Below are positions 8,549 through 19,024 of a stretch of DNA of 64,000 nucleotides, in pieces. The translations under genes and the position numbers were made by a program. Positions within the stretch are counted from its first letter, which is position 1, and each line of letters starts with the position of its first letter. The stretch spans positions 1 through 64,000 of the forward strand of contig JAVEYB010000014.1 in the NCBI GenBank assembly GCA_034003725.1, written 5' to 3'. Under the pieces are notes generated by a model that was not told the origin of the DNA, did not search any database, and saw only the letters and a program-made list of their open reading frames with translations. Source of the DNA: Candidatus Zixiibacteriota bacterium. Its GTDB lineage: Bacteria; Zixibacteria; MSB-5A5; GN15; FEB-12.

Positions 8549-9339
8549 AGCACCACCTCGCCGATCTTAAACACGGGGCCATCGGCGCAGACCCGCGCGT
8601 ATCCGCCTTTGACCAGCGGTACCACACAGCCAAGGCACACGCCGATCCCGCACGGCATGGGGGCTTCGAACGCGAGTTCTCCGGGGACGGACAGATCCAA
8701 TCCGATCTGATTGGTGGCGCGCAGCATGCCTTCCGGCCCGCAGCCATACAGCACGAACTTTTCTTTCCGGCCGTTTTCGATCATGTCACGGACGAACTGC
8801 GTGACCAGGCCGGTGCGTCCGACCGAACCGTCTTCGGTGACGGGGTAAAAGTTGAGGCCGAGCTTTTTGATGCGGGAACGCTCGATGATATCGGGAGCGC
8901 TTCGACCGCCGTAGAAGAATTCGATTTTTTTCGGGTCGAATCCTGCCTGCACGAGATCGGAGGCGAGATAAAACAACGGCGGGAATCCGATCCCGCCGGC
9001 GACGCAGATAACCCGATCGGATTTTCGAGGTTTCGCGAAGCCCTTTCCCAGTGGCCCGAGCACGTCGAGCGTATCCCCGGTACGGAAGGTCGCAAGGCGC
9101 GTGGTCCCCCGCCCGAAGACTCTGAAGATAATCTCCAATTCGTTCGTATCGGGATACACCGCAGCGACCGACATGGCGCGACGGAAGTAGATGTCGGAAG
9201 TCGGCAGCTTGATGTGGACGAAATTACCCGGGCGACAGGCGGACAGCGAGTGGATCGGCCCAAAGGTCAGAGAGTAGTAATTGTTGTGAAGATCGCGGCG
9301 GCGGGTGATGACGGCTTCTTCACTGACGATTTTGCTCAT
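8545..9339 (-). CDS. pyrK: Dihydroorotate dehydrogenase electron-transfer subunit PyrK
   Basis: A 264-aa FAD/[2Fe-2S] protein that transfers electrons from PyrD to NAD+. The FAD-binding segment is YFRRAMSVAAV, the nucleotide-binding loop is VAGGIGFPPLFYLA (about 113-126), and the cluster ligands are Cys230, Cys235, Cys238 and Cys251 in CGIGVCLGC...C. The last-to-first overlap with the preceding TPR gene (ATGA, 9336-9339) and with pyrD indicates one transcript. Confidence 0.94.
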   Translation of the reverse strand: MSKIVSEEAVITRRRDLHNNYYSLTFGPIHSLSACRPGNFVHIKLPTSDIYFRRAMSVAAVYPDTNELEIIFRVFGRGTTRLATFRTGDTLDVLGPLGKGFAKPRKSDRVICVAGGIGFPPLFYLASDLVQAGFDPKKIEFFYGGRSAPDIIERSRIKKLGLNFYPVTEDGSVGRTGLVTQFVRDMIENGRKEKFVLYGCGPEGMLRATNQIGLDLSVPGELAFEAPMPCGIGVCLGCVVPLVKGGYARVCADGPVFKIGEVVL

Positions 9340-11519
9340 CGCAAATGTTCCGGCTTGTCCACTTGATACTTGTACAGGAACCAGTGTCCCTGACCGCTTG
9401 GATCGGGGGGCTGACCGATGAGGTCAATCAGTCGCGAGGTTTCGATGGCGTCAAAGGTCATCGAGGCAATGGTACGCGACGCCCGGGCGTTCAATTCATC
9501 CCAGCGGGACGGGACTTTCAGGTCATATTCTATAACTTTGCCGGAAAAATCAAGCAGGATTTGGAAATAGAGCACGATGAAGTCCTGCTCCATGTTGAAC
9601 GCCTCGGGCGGAAACTCGAACGGTTCTTCGATCAGAACCGGCTCGTCATCGAGAAGGATGACCGTATCGCCGTTTGGCCGCAAATACAGGGAGGTTTGGA
9701 CATCGGCATAGGAACCGCCTTCGTCGTCGAGGGCCGACATCTCCCCGGCCGTATCGTCAACTTCGGCGAAGAGGTCTTCCTCCCGGTCATCAGTGGGCCG
9801 GTCGTCGCCCGGTTTCGGTCGGACACGCGGGGGCGTCTGACTGAGGCGCTGGGAGGCGAGATTAGCCCAATCGGTACCGGGGAAGGAGTCGGCAAGGTCC
9901 CGGTAGGCGAAGACGAGCGACGAGTCACCGGGCAGGGCATACTGCTCCTGTACGAACAGGGCACCAAACTGCGCCTGCAGCCAATACCTGGATTCCGGGA
10001 AGTGGTCCGCGACATAGCGATAATAGTACATCGCCGAGTCGGGATTCCCGCTATCGACGAGGAACTGCTCGGCGCGATGGATATAGAGCTCGGCGTAGCC
10101 GGTATCGGCGGCGGTGCCGCGGAGACCGAGCAGGTCCAGCGCCAGCGGGACATCGTCGGAGTTCGGATACGTTTTCAACATCAAACGCAGCAGGGAATCG
10201 GCGGCGGATGTATCGGCCTGATGGTCGCGGTACATTTGCGCCAGTGCGATCATGGCCCGGGGGGCGTGTTCGGACTCAGGGTAGGCATCGAGGATGTAGG
10301 CCATTTCGACCATAGCCGATTCGGGTTTATTGAGCTGGAACCAGTACAGTTCGGAGAGGAGGTACTGGGTGTGTGCCGCCTCGTTGATGGCTTCCTCGGT
10401 GGCGGTCGAATCGAGCTCGGTGTCACGCGCGTAGGTTTCGAGTTTGCCGATATCCGACGATTTCTGGAGGGCGAGCTGGCCGGCCTCTACCCCGCGATTG
10501 GCCTCAGCCGCCTTGTCGTAATATTCCTTGGCGCGTTTCAGATCGTCGTAATCATACTGGGCGATTAGTCCCAGGCGGTAGTACGCTTCGGCGATAATCG
10601 GTTTTTTGTTGGCGCGGACGGTGATGTCCTCGTAGGTCGCTTCCGCCAGCATGAGATCCTCGTTCATTTCATAGCCGTGGGCAACCTCCAGCAGGAGGAC
10701 ACCAAGCGAATCGTAGTAGAGGTCGTCGGTGAGGAGGCGATCGAGGTAATCCAGGCCGTCGTCGATGCGCTGCATGTGGTAGGAGCACTGGGCGGCCTGG
10801 AAGAGGGCGTGGTATTTCTGATCGGGGGGCGGGTTCATGCCGAGCACCTGCAGGTAATCGCCAAGCGCATCCCGAAAGCGATAGGCGTTGTAGGCGGCGT
10901 CAGCAATCAGCGCCTGCGCCTGCAGTTCGAGATCGCTGCCGCCGAGGGAGTCGCGCACCGCCAGGAAGTAGCTTCGGGCGCGGTCCCAGTCGCTTTCCGA
11001 GAAGTGGTAATTACCGAGGGCGAGAGCGGCCTGAGCCTTGAGATCGCGGGAATACTCGGGATCGGCGAATATTCCCTCGAAGAGGACCATGGCGTCGGAC
11101 TCTTCCTCGAGCTGCAGTTTCGATTGCGCGAGGTACAGAGTGGCTTCGGGGACGTATTTCGATTCCGGGTAATTGGCGAGCAGTTCGCGGAAGCGTCGTT
11201 CCGCTTTGCCGGGCTGGTCGGTGTGGAAGTATGAGACGCCGAGGACGTACAGGGCGTCGTCGTACCAGCTCGAGTTGGGATAGTTCTCGACAACTTTGAG
11301 GGATTTGTCGATCGCGACGCGGTAGGCGCTTTCGCCGCCTCGGCCGGCCTGTTTGGAGCCTTTGCGCTGCTGCTCAGCCTCGTTGAACGCCTTGCGCGCG
11401 TTGTAAAACGTATTGTAGTAGACGCATCCTGAGAGGGCGATAAGCGCGATTGCCAGCACAGCGAGCAAAAGCGGGCGGCGGGCGGCGGCAGCGGGGTTGT
11501 GGGAGTGTGGTGTCATCAT
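9336..11519 (-). CDS. TPR-repeat lipoprotein (727 aa)
   Basis: The signal peptide ends in lipobox LSGC (Cys32), followed by VYYNTFYNARKAFNEAEQQ and then many tetratricopeptide-like helix pairs (for example ALYVLGVSYFHTDQPGKAERRF, ALALGNYHFSESDWDRARSYF). A Pro/Asp-rich linker near residue 560 leads to a C-terminal beta-rich domain ending in a TonB-like '...WDELNARASRTIASMTFD' stretch. The YYNTFYNA opening is common in outer-membrane TPR lipoproteins of the FCB group. A scaffold role in envelope assembly is inferred. It is coupled to pyrK by a 4-base overlap. No good ribosome binding site before the double ATG. Confidence 0.7.
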   Translation of the reverse strand: MMTPHSHNPAAAARRPLLLAVLAIALIALSGCVYYNTFYNARKAFNEAEQQRKGSKQAGRGGESAYRVAIDKSLKVVENYPNSSWYDDALYVLGVSYFHTDQPGKAERRFRELLANYPESKYVPEATLYLAQSKLQLEEESDAMVLFEGIFADPEYSRDLKAQAALALGNYHFSESDWDRARSYFLAVRDSLGGSDLELQAQALIADAAYNAYRFRDALGDYLQVLGMNPPPDQKYHALFQAAQCSYHMQRIDDGLDYLDRLLTDDLYYDSLGVLLLEVAHGYEMNEDLMLAEATYEDITVRANKKPIIAEAYYRLGLIAQYDYDDLKRAKEYYDKAAEANRGVEAGQLALQKSSDIGKLETYARDTELDSTATEEAINEAAHTQYLLSELYWFQLNKPESAMVEMAYILDAYPESEHAPRAMIALAQMYRDHQADTSAADSLLRLMLKTYPNSDDVPLALDLLGLRGTAADTGYAELYIHRAEQFLVDSGNPDSAMYYYRYVADHFPESRYWLQAQFGALFVQEQYALPGDSSLVFAYRDLADSFPGTDWANLASQRLSQTPPRVRPKPGDDRPTDDREEDLFAEVDDTAGEMSALDDEGGSYADVQTSLYLRPNGDTVILLDDEPVLIEEPFEFPPEAFNMEQDFIVLYFQILLDFSGKVIEYDLKVPSRWDELNARASRTIASMTFDAIETSRLIDLIGQPPDPSGQGHWFLYKYQVDKPEHLR

Positions 11520-11547
11520 TTGTTATACGCGGTGTTTGTCATACCGA

Positions 11548-12297
11548 TCATGCGGGGTGGTCCGATCCGGCCCGTTTTCGGAGCGCGTCCAGCAGCGCCG
11601 GGAGGAATTCGCCGGAACGCTGGGGGATGCGGAAGTCGGCAAGGGCGCTGAGGGGCGTTTCTTCGGGGTTGATTTCCACCAGGGTCGCTCCGCAGTGCCT
11701 GGCGGTCAGCGGAAGCGACGCGGCGGGATGGACGATTGCGGAGGTGCCGACGGAGAAGAACAGGTCGGCCTGTTCGGACCGCCGAAACGCGGCATCGATG
11801 ATTTCGCCGGGCAGCATTTCGCCGAACCAGACGACGCCGGGGCGAATCTGACCGCCGCAGGACGGGCATCGGGGGATCCGATCGGGGTCGATCTCGCGGT
11901 CTTCATACGGGGTGTCACACTTGACACATTTGTTGCGGTTGATATTGCCGTGCAGCTCGAGGATGTCTTCGGAGCCGGCCAGCCGGTGCAGACCATCGAC
12001 ATTTTGCGTCACGAGCGTGAAGGAGTCGAAATAACGGGCGAGGTCGACGAGGGCGTAGTGGCCGGGATTGGGACGGACGTCGCCAATCAGGCGGCGTCGC
12101 CAGTTATACCACTCCCAGACGATTTTGGGGTTGGCGAGGAAGGCTTCCATGGTGGCCAGCTCTTCGGCGCGGAATTTTCCCCACAGTCCTTCTTTGCCGC
12201 GAAAGGTCGGGACGCCGGACTCGGCGGAGATGCCGGCGCCGGTCAGAACGACGGCCCGTCGGCAGCGCGACACCAGATCACACAGCGTTTCCAGCAT
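11548..12297 (-). CDS. cobB: NAD-dependent sirtuin deacylase (SIRT5-like CobB)
   Basis: A 249-aa sirtuin that removes acyl groups from lysine, consuming NAD+. Motifs: GAGISAESGVPTFRG (20-34), TQNVDGLH (98-104), catalytic His116 in ELHGN, and a structural zinc site CVKC/CPSC (Cys124, 127, 144, 147). The YNWR sequence (Tyr64, Arg67) is the YxxR signature that binds negatively charged acyl groups, so desuccinylase/demalonylase activity is likely in addition to deacetylation. Complete length; lies in a run of minus-strand genes without overlap. Confidence 0.92.
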   Translation of the reverse strand: MLETLCDLVSRCRRAVVLTGAGISAESGVPTFRGKEGLWGKFRAEELATMEAFLANPKIVWEWYNWRRRLIGDVRPNPGHYALVDLARYFDSFTLVTQNVDGLHRLAGSEDILELHGNINRNKCVKCDTPYEDREIDPDRIPRCPSCGGQIRPGVVWFGEMLPGEIIDAAFRRSEQADLFFSVGTSAIVHPAASLPLTARHCGATLVEINPEETPLSALADFRIPQRSGEFLPALLDALRKRAGSDHPA

Positions 12298-12356
12298 GGA
12301 AAAAACATACGCCGTGCCGGGAGAAAAGACAAAGACTTTCTCTTAGCGGCGGAGGG

Positions 12357-13262
12357 TCAGAAAAGTTCGAACTTGAGGTTGATATACTTGTCCGGATTCT
12401 GACGAATATCGAGGATGAGATCATCGAGATCGTCGGCGGTTCTCCGCAGATCATCGTACAGCCGCCGGTCTTCGAGCAGAGCCTGGAGCGTTCCGTCGCC
12501 CTCGTTAAACGCCCGCGCCAGGCGGCGGGTGGCATTGGAGAGTGAATCCAGCGTGTTTACAAAGGCTTCGAAGCCGACGGAGGCGCGGTTGAAGCGGGTG
12601 AGGGTCGAGTCTATTATTTGAACGTTGCCGCTCACGATACGGCGCACATCGCGGCTCGCTTCGAGCATGTTGAGGGCGGTGGTGTCCATCCGCGAACGGT
12701 TGTCGGCCAGAAACGAAGCCATCGTGGCGGTGACGCTCTCGAGGTTGCCGAGGGTCTTGTTGAGTCGATCGATAGTCGACTCCGGTCCCATGGCGGTTCG
12801 CAGATCCTGCAGAGTCAGTTTGAGTTCGGAGACGACCTCGCCGATCATTCCCATCACTTCCGGGATGCCGACGTCGTAGTCGCCGGGCAGGATGCCGGAG
12901 GTTTCGAGGAAATCGGGGGCGGCGCCGGGGTCGATGGCGATATATCGCTCGCCCATGACGCCCATGTTTCGGATACGGAACGTGGCATCGGAGCGGAGTA
13001 CGACATCCTGGTAAATGAGCAGTTCGACGACGACGCCGGTGTCGGAGAGGGCCATGGCGTTGACCTTGCCCTTATGGACACCGGAGACCGCCACTTTGTC
13101 GCCAACCGACAGGGTGCCAACGTCTTCAAAGTGTACCCGCACGACGTAGGCGTTGCTTTCCAGCTTGTATCCCTGGAGCCAGTAGAGCGATACGGCGAGC
13201 ATGATGATGCCGATGAGGATCAGCAGGCCGACTTTAAACTCTTTGCTGCTTTTGGGCGCCAT
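12357..13262 (-). CDS. MCE/MlaD-family lipid-transport protein
   Basis: A 301-aa single-pass protein. N-terminal anchor VGLLILIGIIMLAVSLYWL (about 10-28) followed by one MCE domain: YVVRVHFEDVGTLSVGDKVAVSGVHKGKV and GVVVELLIYQDVVLRSDATFRIRNMGVMGERYIAI. The C-terminal 150 residues are helical and likely form a coiled-coil barrel, as in longer MlaD relatives. It is expected to bind phospholipids in the periplasm next to an MlaFE-type ABC transporter, whose genes are not in this window nearby. Confidence 0.88.
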   Translation of the reverse strand: MAPKSSKEFKVGLLILIGIIMLAVSLYWLQGYKLESNAYVVRVHFEDVGTLSVGDKVAVSGVHKGKVNAMALSDTGVVVELLIYQDVVLRSDATFRIRNMGVMGERYIAIDPGAAPDFLETSGILPGDYDVGIPEVMGMIGEVVSELKLTLQDLRTAMGPESTIDRLNKTLGNLESVTATMASFLADNRSRMDTTALNMLEASRDVRRIVSGNVQIIDSTLTRFNRASVGFEAFVNTLDSLSNATRRLARAFNEGDGTLQALLEDRRLYDDLRRTADDLDDLILDIRQNPDKYINLKFELF

Positions 13263-13306
13263 ATAGTTCCTTATCGGCCCGTGTCGGTTCGGCCTGCACC
13301 GGGGAG

Positions 13307-14230
13307 TCAGCGTCCCGGCAGTGAGCCGTAGATAGCCCTGTAATTGTCATACCGGAGGCGACTTACGGTGCCGTCGGCCACGGCGGATTGCACCGCGCAG
13401 CCGGGTTCATGGGTATGGCTGCAGGGTTTGAAGCGGCACTGGTTCCGTAACCTTTCGAATTCAGGGTAGTAGTCGGCCAGTTCGGACCGGCTGACTTCCC
13501 AGAGGCCCAAGAGCTTGAGTCCGGGGGAATCAACGGCGAAGCCTCCGCTGGGGAGTTCGTAGAATTCGACTGATGTGGTAGTGTGCTTCCCCTTGTTGGA
13601 ATAGGCCGAGACTTCGCGGGTTTTGATATTCAGGCCGGGAATGAGTCGGTTCAACAGGGTGGACTTCCCCACCCCGGAATGGCCGACAAAGATTGTCCGG
13701 TGGGACGCGAGGCGTGAGCGCAGCGTATCGACGCCGTCGCCGGTCTCCGCCGAGACTTTCAGGATAGTGAAACCGATCCTGTGGTAGGTGTCGACGAACT
13801 CATCGAAACCGTCGGCGGGAGAAAGATCGATTTTGTTAATGACAATCAGCGGGGACAGCGAGCCGCGATAGGCGGCGACAATACATCGGTCGATGAAACC
13901 CGGCTTGAGCGGGGGCGAGACGACGGACGCGACGACGGCAAGTTGATCGAGGTTAGCGGCGATCACCTGTTGGTTGTGTTCCAGACCGACCATCGGGCGG
14001 AAAAACGCTGAGCGGCGTGGGCGAACCTCTTCGATCACGCCACGGCTGTCGTCGGTTCTGCAGAAAACGACGTCGTCGCCCGCCGCGACCGGCGTCGTGT
14101 TACAGGCGTCGGTTTTGACCTTCTGGCGCACCTCGCACAACATTCGACTTCCGTCCGTGGCGCTGACTTCGAAGAGCCGCCCGCGGAGGGCGACCACAAT
14201 GCCGGGTTCCGTCTCGTGCATTCTGAACAC
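13307..14230 (-). CDS. rsgA: Ribosome biogenesis GTPase RsgA
   Basis: A 307-aa circularly permuted GTPase that assists late 30S maturation. Order of motifs: OB-fold N-terminus, G4 NKID (132-135), then G1 GHSGVGKST (183-191), G3 DSPG, and a C-terminal zinc knuckle Cys265, Cys270, His272, Cys278. The permutation and zinc site are diagnostic. ATG at 14230 or at 14221 (MHETEP) are both possible. Followed on the minus strand by the MCE gene after 44 nt. Confidence 0.94.
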   Translation of the reverse strand: MFRMHETEPGIVVALRGRLFEVSATDGSRMLCEVRQKVKTDACNTTPVAAGDDVVFCRTDDSRGVIEEVRPRRSAFFRPMVGLEHNQQVIAANLDQLAVVASVVSPPLKPGFIDRCIVAAYRGSLSPLIVINKIDLSPADGFDEFVDTYHRIGFTILKVSAETGDGVDTLRSRLASHRTIFVGHSGVGKSTLLNRLIPGLNIKTREVSAYSNKGKHTTTSVEFYELPSGGFAVDSPGLKLLGLWEVSRSELADYYPEFERLRNQCRFKPCSHTHEPGCAVQSAVADGTVSRLRYDNYRAIYGSLPGR

Positions 14231-14378
14231 AAAGTACAGCCCGGCATCGCAGCGGGCAAGCGCTCATTGGTCAGCCCGGAGTTCGTACCGGCCGCCTTCG
14301 AGCGGGCACAGACGGCGGTAAGACGGTGTTGTACCCGGTATGTCGTGCACGATGAGCAGGGGAAGTGCAACGGGGCAA

Positions 14379-14407
14379 TTGCACTTGTGTATCAAATGTG
14401 CTATGCT
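14379..14407 (+). promoter_or_regulatory. Possible sigma-70-type promoter of secA
   Basis: TTGCAC at 14379-14384 and TATGCT at 14402-14407 are separated by 17 bp in an AT-richer patch about 50 bp upstream of the secA start. The -35 match is poor (TTG only), so this is tentative. Confidence 0.3.
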
Positions 14408-14455
14408 GTATGATTACACGAGAAAAACACCGCTAAAGGAACTCTATAGACAATC

Positions 14456-17431
14456 ATGTGGAACCTGATCACAAAAGTATTCGGCACGAAACACGAACGC
14501 GAGGTCAAGCGGCTGACGCCGATCGTCGACGAGATCAACGCGCAGTTCGGCACACTCAGTACGCTCAGCGAGGATGAACTTCGGGGAAAGACCGCGGAGT
14601 TTCGGTCTCGACTGGCGGCCGGTGAGACACTGGATGACATTCTCCCGGAGGCGTTTGCGGTCGTCAAGGAGGCGTGTCGCCGGCATGTCGGGACATCGTG
14701 GAAGGTGGTCGGTCAGGACACCGACTGGAACATGGTCCATTTCGACGTGCAGTTGATGGGTGGAATCGTTCTGCACGAGGGCAAAATCGCAGAGATGGCC
14801 ACGGGCGAAGGGAAAACGCTGGTGGCGACGCTGCCGACGTACCTCAACGCCCTACCCGGCACGGGTGTCCACATAGTGACGGTGAACGATTACCTCGCCC
14901 GGCGCGACCGCGAGTGGATGGGGCGGATATACGAGTATCTGGGGCTGACGGTCGGGGTGATTCAGAACCAGATGAACAACGAAGAGCGCCGGGCGGCGTA
15001 CGGCTGTGACGTGACGTTCGGCACGGCCAACGAGTTCGGATTCGACTATCTCCGCGACAACATGGCGCAGCGGGCCGAGGACCGGGTGCACAGGAACTAC
15101 TCGTACGCGATCATCGACGAGGTCGATTCGATATTGATCGACGAGGCCCGGACGCCGCTGATCATCTCAGGGCAGGTCGAGGCGAGCGGGCACGATCGGT
15201 ACCGCCAGATGAAAGCGACGGTGGAGACGCTGGTACGCAAACAGACCAACCTGCTCAACGAAACAGTCGCGGAGGCGGAGAAGCTGCTGGAGGAGGGTAA
15301 ATCCGACGATCAGTTCGAGGCCGGGTCGAAGCTGCTGGCGGTTCGTCGCGGCGCGCCGAAGAACAAGCGATTGCTCAAGGTGCTCAAGGAGCCGGGTGTT
15401 CAGCAGCTGGTGACCGACGTGGAGTCGGCGTATATGCGCGACAAGCGGCTGCACGAGATCGACGATCGTCTGTATTACTATATCGACGAGCGCGAACATA
15501 CGATCGCGCTGACGGATCTCGGCAACAGCCAGTTCTCTCCGGAGGAGCAGCGTCTGTTCGAGATTCCGGATTTGTCGACGCAGTTGTCAGAGCTCGACGG
15601 AGACGAGAGCCTGTCGGCGGAGGAACGCCAGTCCCGCACCGAGGAGTTGTATGCGCTGCATGCGGAGCGTTCCGAGAAGGTACATGCAATCAACCAACTC
15701 CTGCGGGCATATTCTCTGTACGAGAAGGATGTCGAATACGTGGTGCAGGACGGCAAGGTGATGATTGTCGACGAGTTTACGGGCCGCATCCTGCCGGGAC
15801 GGCGCTACGCGGACGGGCTTCACCAGGCGATCGAGGCGAAGGAAGGCGTCACGATCGAGGCCGAGAGCCAGACGCTGGCGACGATTACGCTGCAGAACTA
15901 CTTCCGCATGTACGACAAGCTGGCGGGCATGACGGGTACGGCGGAGACCGAGGCGCCGGAGTTCTGGGACATTTACAAAATGGATGTAAACGTCATTCCG
16001 ACCAATCTGCCGTGTATCCGCGACGATCGGGACGACCAGATATACCGCACGAGGCGCGAGAAATACAACGCGATTATCGACGAGATCGCCGACAAACACC
16101 GGGCCGGTCGGCCGGTGCTGGTAGGGACGATATCGGTTGAAGTTTCGGAGACGCTGTCGCGGATGCTGAAGCGTCAGAATATCCCGCACAACGTGCTCAA
16201 CGCGAAGCAGCACCAGCGTGAAGCGGAGATAGTAACACAGGCCGGTCAGCCGGGAGCGGTGACGATCGCCACCAACATGGCGGGTCGCGGCACGGATATC
16301 AAGCTGGGACGAGGAGTGGCCGAAGCGGGCGGACTGCATATCGTGGGTACGGAGCGGCACGACTCCCGTCGTATCGACCGTCAGCTTCGCGGGCGCGCCG
16401 GACGCCAGGGCGACCCCGGATCATCGATCTTCTTCCTCTCGCTGGAGGACGACCTGATGCGGTTATTCGGCGGCGAGCGGCTCGGCTCGCTGATGGACCG
16501 GCTCGGACTCGAGGAAGGCGAAGTGATCACGCACAAGATGGTCACAAACGCAATCGAGCGGGCGCAGAAGAAGGTCGAGGCGCAGAATTTCGCGATTCGC
16601 AAACACACGCTGGAATACGACGACGTGATGAATGTCCAGCGCAAGTGGATCTACGAACGACGACTGGCGGCGCTGGAACGAGAGTCCATCAAGGAGGAAG
16701 TGGTCGAGTTGATCGGCGAGGTGGTGGACGGCATGATCGAGGAATACTGCCCGGCCAAGATCGAATACGCCGAGAACTGGAACCTGACCGGCTACCTCGA
16801 CGAGCTTCGAAAGATATTCCTCGTCAACCTGCGAATCGCCGATGAATATATCGAGCAGTTGTCGCAGGAGAAGTTGAAAGAATCGTCGATGGAGCTCGTG
16901 ATGAAAATCTACGAGCAGAAGGAGGCGGCGTACGGCGAACAGATCATGCGGCAGCTGGAGCGGTACGCGGTGCTGTCGACGATCGACCGCCACTGGCGTG
17001 ATCACCTCGCCGAGATGGACGAACTTCGGACCGGAATCGGCCTGCGGGCGTATCACGGGGCGATGGGCAAGCCGATCGACATCTACAAGCGAGAAGCGTT
17101 CAAGATGTTCGAGAAGATGATCGGCGAAATCGATCGCGAGATCGTCAATCTCGTTTTCAAGCTGCAGGTACGCATGCCGGAGCAGGAGCGCCAGCAGCAG
17201 CGTCAGCCGGAGATGGTGGCGCGGCATGCCGACTCGACCGGTATGGGCTACGCGGCGGCGGCGGTCGCCGACCCGAGCGGACGACAGGAGAAAAATCCGA
17301 TGGCGGAGGCATCGCAGGCCGGGACCGGGCAGCGCACGGTGCGGCGGGAGATGCCGAAGGTGGGTCGGAACGATCCCTGTCCGTGCGGATCGGGCAAGAA
17401 GTACAAGAAGTGCCACGGGGCGAACGGGTAG
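14456..17431 (+). CDS. secA: Protein translocase ATPase SecA
   Basis: A 991-aa motor for Sec-dependent export, which the many secreted proteins in this window depend on. Walker A region [14 protein letters not shown] (about 114-126), [18 protein letters not shown] (DEAD-type Walker B), and [20 protein letters not shown] (motif VI) are present. The C-terminus ends in the zinc-binding SEC-C motif [14 protein letters not shown], which contacts SecB or the ribosome. An insertion of about 80 residues near 270-350 relative to E. coli matches the longer SecA seen in many phyla. ATG 14456 follows AAAGGAACTC. Confidence 0.98.
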   Translation: MWNLITKVFGTKHEREVKRLTPIVDEINAQFGTLSTLSEDELRGKTAEFRSRLAAGETLDDILPEAFAVVKEACRRHVGTSWKVVGQDTDWNMVHFDVQLMGGIVLHEGKIAEMATGEGKTLVATLPTYLNALPGTGVHIVTVNDYLARRDREWMGRIYEYLGLTVGVIQNQMNNEERRAAYGCDVTFGTANEFGFDYLRDNMAQRAEDRVHRNYSYAIIDEVDSILIDEARTPLIISGQVEASGHDRYRQMKATVETLVRKQTNLLNETVAEAEKLLEEGKSDDQFEAGSKLLAVRRGAPKNKRLLKVLKEPGVQQLVTDVESAYMRDKRLHEIDDRLYYYIDEREHTIALTDLGNSQFSPEEQRLFEIPDLSTQLSELDGDESLSAEERQSRTEELYALHAERSEKVHAINQLLRAYSLYEKDVEYVVQDGKVMIVDEFTGRILPGRRYADGLHQAIEAKEGVTIEAESQTLATITLQNYFRMYDKLAGMTGTAETEAPEFWDIYKMDVNVIPTNLPCIRDDRDDQIYRTRREKYNAIIDEIADKHRAGRPVLVGTISVEVSETLSRMLKRQNIPHNVLNAKQHQREAEIVTQAGQPGAVTIATNMAGRGTDIKLGRGVAEAGGLHIVGTERHDSRRIDRQLRGRAGRQGDPGSSIFFLSLEDDLMRLFGGERLGSLMDRLGLEEGEVITHKMVTNAIERAQKKVEAQNFAIRKHTLEYDDVMNVQRKWIYERRLAALERESIKEEVVELIGEVVDGMIEEYCPAKIEYAENWNLTGYLDELRKIFLVNLRIADEYIEQLSQEKLKESSMELVMKIYEQKEAAYGEQIMRQLERYAVLSTIDRHWRDHLAEMDELRTGIGLRAYHGAMGKPIDIYKREAFKMFEKMIGEIDREIVNLVFKLQVRMPEQERQQQRQPEMVARHADSTGMGYAAAAVADPSGRQEKNPMAEASQAGTGQRTVRREMPKVGRNDPCPCGSGKKYKKCHGANG

Positions 17432-17463
17432 CGGGTGCAGTTGCAGCGAGCGAGATAGAGCCT

Positions 17464-19008
17464 CTACCCTTCGAGCAGGGCGAAGGCTTTGGGTAGGAAA
17501 GAAATCATATCAGTGGGGATCATGGCGCGGTTCGTGTAGGCCTCGGCCGCCAGATCGCCGGTCATGCCGTGAATGAACACGCTGGCAACAGCCGCTTCGA
17601 TGGGCGTCATCCGCTGCCCCAGAAACGAACCTATCATTCCCGAGAGCACATCGCCCGAACCGCCGGTAGCCATGCCGTCGTTGCCGGTCTGATTCACGTA
17701 CGTCAAGCCGCCGGGTTCGCCGATGATGGTCGGTGAACCTTTGAGTACGAGCACGACGCCGAGGTCGGTGGCAACCTCACGCACCATCGCGCAGGTTTCG
17801 CGGAAATCTTCCGGAATATCGAGGCCGGTCAGGCGCCTGTATTCTCCCGGGTGGGGCGTGAGCACGAGCGGAGCGGAGCACTCGCGGACGATATCGAGAT
17901 GGTCGGCGAGCGCATTCAGGCCATCGGCATCGATGATTGTCGGCTTGTCGAGTTGCGCGAGCAGGCGGCGCACGAGCTCGAATGTCTCGCGATGCCGTCC
18001 GATACCGGGGCCGAGCACGAGAGCGTCGTGTTCATTCAACAGCGCGCGAATTTCGCCGAGCGAGCGAAGTGCGAGTGCGCCCTTCCGTGCGACATCGGGC
18101 AACGGGTACGTCATCACTTCGGTCAGTTTCGATGCGATAATCGGCAGGACCGTTTTGGGGCAGGCGATCTTGACCAGCCCGGAGCCGCATCGGACCGCGG
18201 CCTGCCCGGCCATACACGCCGCCCCGGTTAATCCGGTTGATCCAGCCACCAGCAACAGCTTGCCAAAATCCCCTTTGTGGCCGTCCGGTTTGCGCATCGG
18301 CAGCATATCGGTCACCATCTCCAGGGTGATTAACTCATCCGGCAACTGCGCCGCCTCGACGACCGCATCAGGAATACCGATCGGCACCGTCTCGGTCACA
18401 CCCGACAATTCGCGACCCGGCGTCAGATACAGGCCGTACTTCGGAAGCGCCAGCGTGTAGGTGTAGCTCGCCTCGATCACGGCGCCATCATGCTGGCCGG
18501 TGTCGGCGTTGAGCCCGGAGGGCATGTCGACCGCGATGACTTCGGCGTCCTGACGATTGATGTATTCGATCAGTTCGCCGGCCAGTCCGCGCGGAGAACC
18601 CTCGAAACCCGTTCCAAAGACAGCGTCGACGACGATGTCGCATTCGAGTTCTTCGGGGAGGTCGGCTATGTCGGTGAGTTGATGCATTTCGACGCCGACT
18701 TTCAGGGCCCGATCGTGATTCAGCCGGGCGTCATCGGAGAGCTTCTCAACCGGACCAAGAAACAACACCGAGACCTGGACATCGTTCTCATGCAGGTACC
18801 GGGCGATCACGAAGCCGTCGCCGCCATTGTTGCCTTTGCCGCAGAAGACGACGACGTGGGTGTCTTCAGGGTGGGCGATATGGTCGGCGAGGATTTCGGC
18901 GGCGATGCCACGGCCGGCGTTTTCCATGAGTTCCGGGCCGGGAATCCCGACCGCGTGGATGGTCTCGTGGTCGATGGCCCGCATCTGGGCGGCGGTGACC
19001 AGTTTCAT
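17464..19008 (-). CDS. nnrD: Bifunctional NAD(P)H-hydrate epimerase / ADP-dependent dehydratase
   Basis: Repairs hydrated NAD(P)H. 514 aa: residues 1-215 are the YjeF_N epimerase (GKGNNGGDGFVIARYL, DAVFGTGF, DMPSGLNADTG); residues 230-514 are the ribokinase-like dehydratase (LLVAGSTGLTGAACMAG, VLTPHPGEYRRLTG, GNDGMATGGSGDVLSGMIG with the catalytic Asp). The fused arrangement and length match E. coli Nnr. Convergent with secA. Confidence 0.95.
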   Translation of the reverse strand: MKLVTAAQMRAIDHETIHAVGIPGPELMENAGRGIAAEILADHIAHPEDTHVVVFCGKGNNGGDGFVIARYLHENDVQVSVLFLGPVEKLSDDARLNHDRALKVGVEMHQLTDIADLPEELECDIVVDAVFGTGFEGSPRGLAGELIEYINRQDAEVIAVDMPSGLNADTGQHDGAVIEASYTYTLALPKYGLYLTPGRELSGVTETVPIGIPDAVVEAAQLPDELITLEMVTDMLPMRKPDGHKGDFGKLLLVAGSTGLTGAACMAGQAAVRCGSGLVKIACPKTVLPIIASKLTEVMTYPLPDVARKGALALRSLGEIRALLNEHDALVLGPGIGRHRETFELVRRLLAQLDKPTIIDADGLNALADHLDIVRECSAPLVLTPHPGEYRRLTGLDIPEDFRETCAMVREVATDLGVVLVLKGSPTIIGEPGGLTYVNQTGNDGMATGGSGDVLSGMIGSFLGQRMTPIEAAVASVFIHGMTGDLAAEAYTNRAMIPTDMISFLPKAFALLEG

Positions 19009-19024
19009 AGGTTGTCCCCGGCGA

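Noticed and set aside
9345-10568. Long plus-strand open frame (407 aa) opposite the TPR lipoprotein
   Set aside because: It is antisense to a gene with signal peptide, lipobox and TPR repeats; its translation is Val/Gly/Arg-rich without any domain, and no ribosome binding site precedes it.
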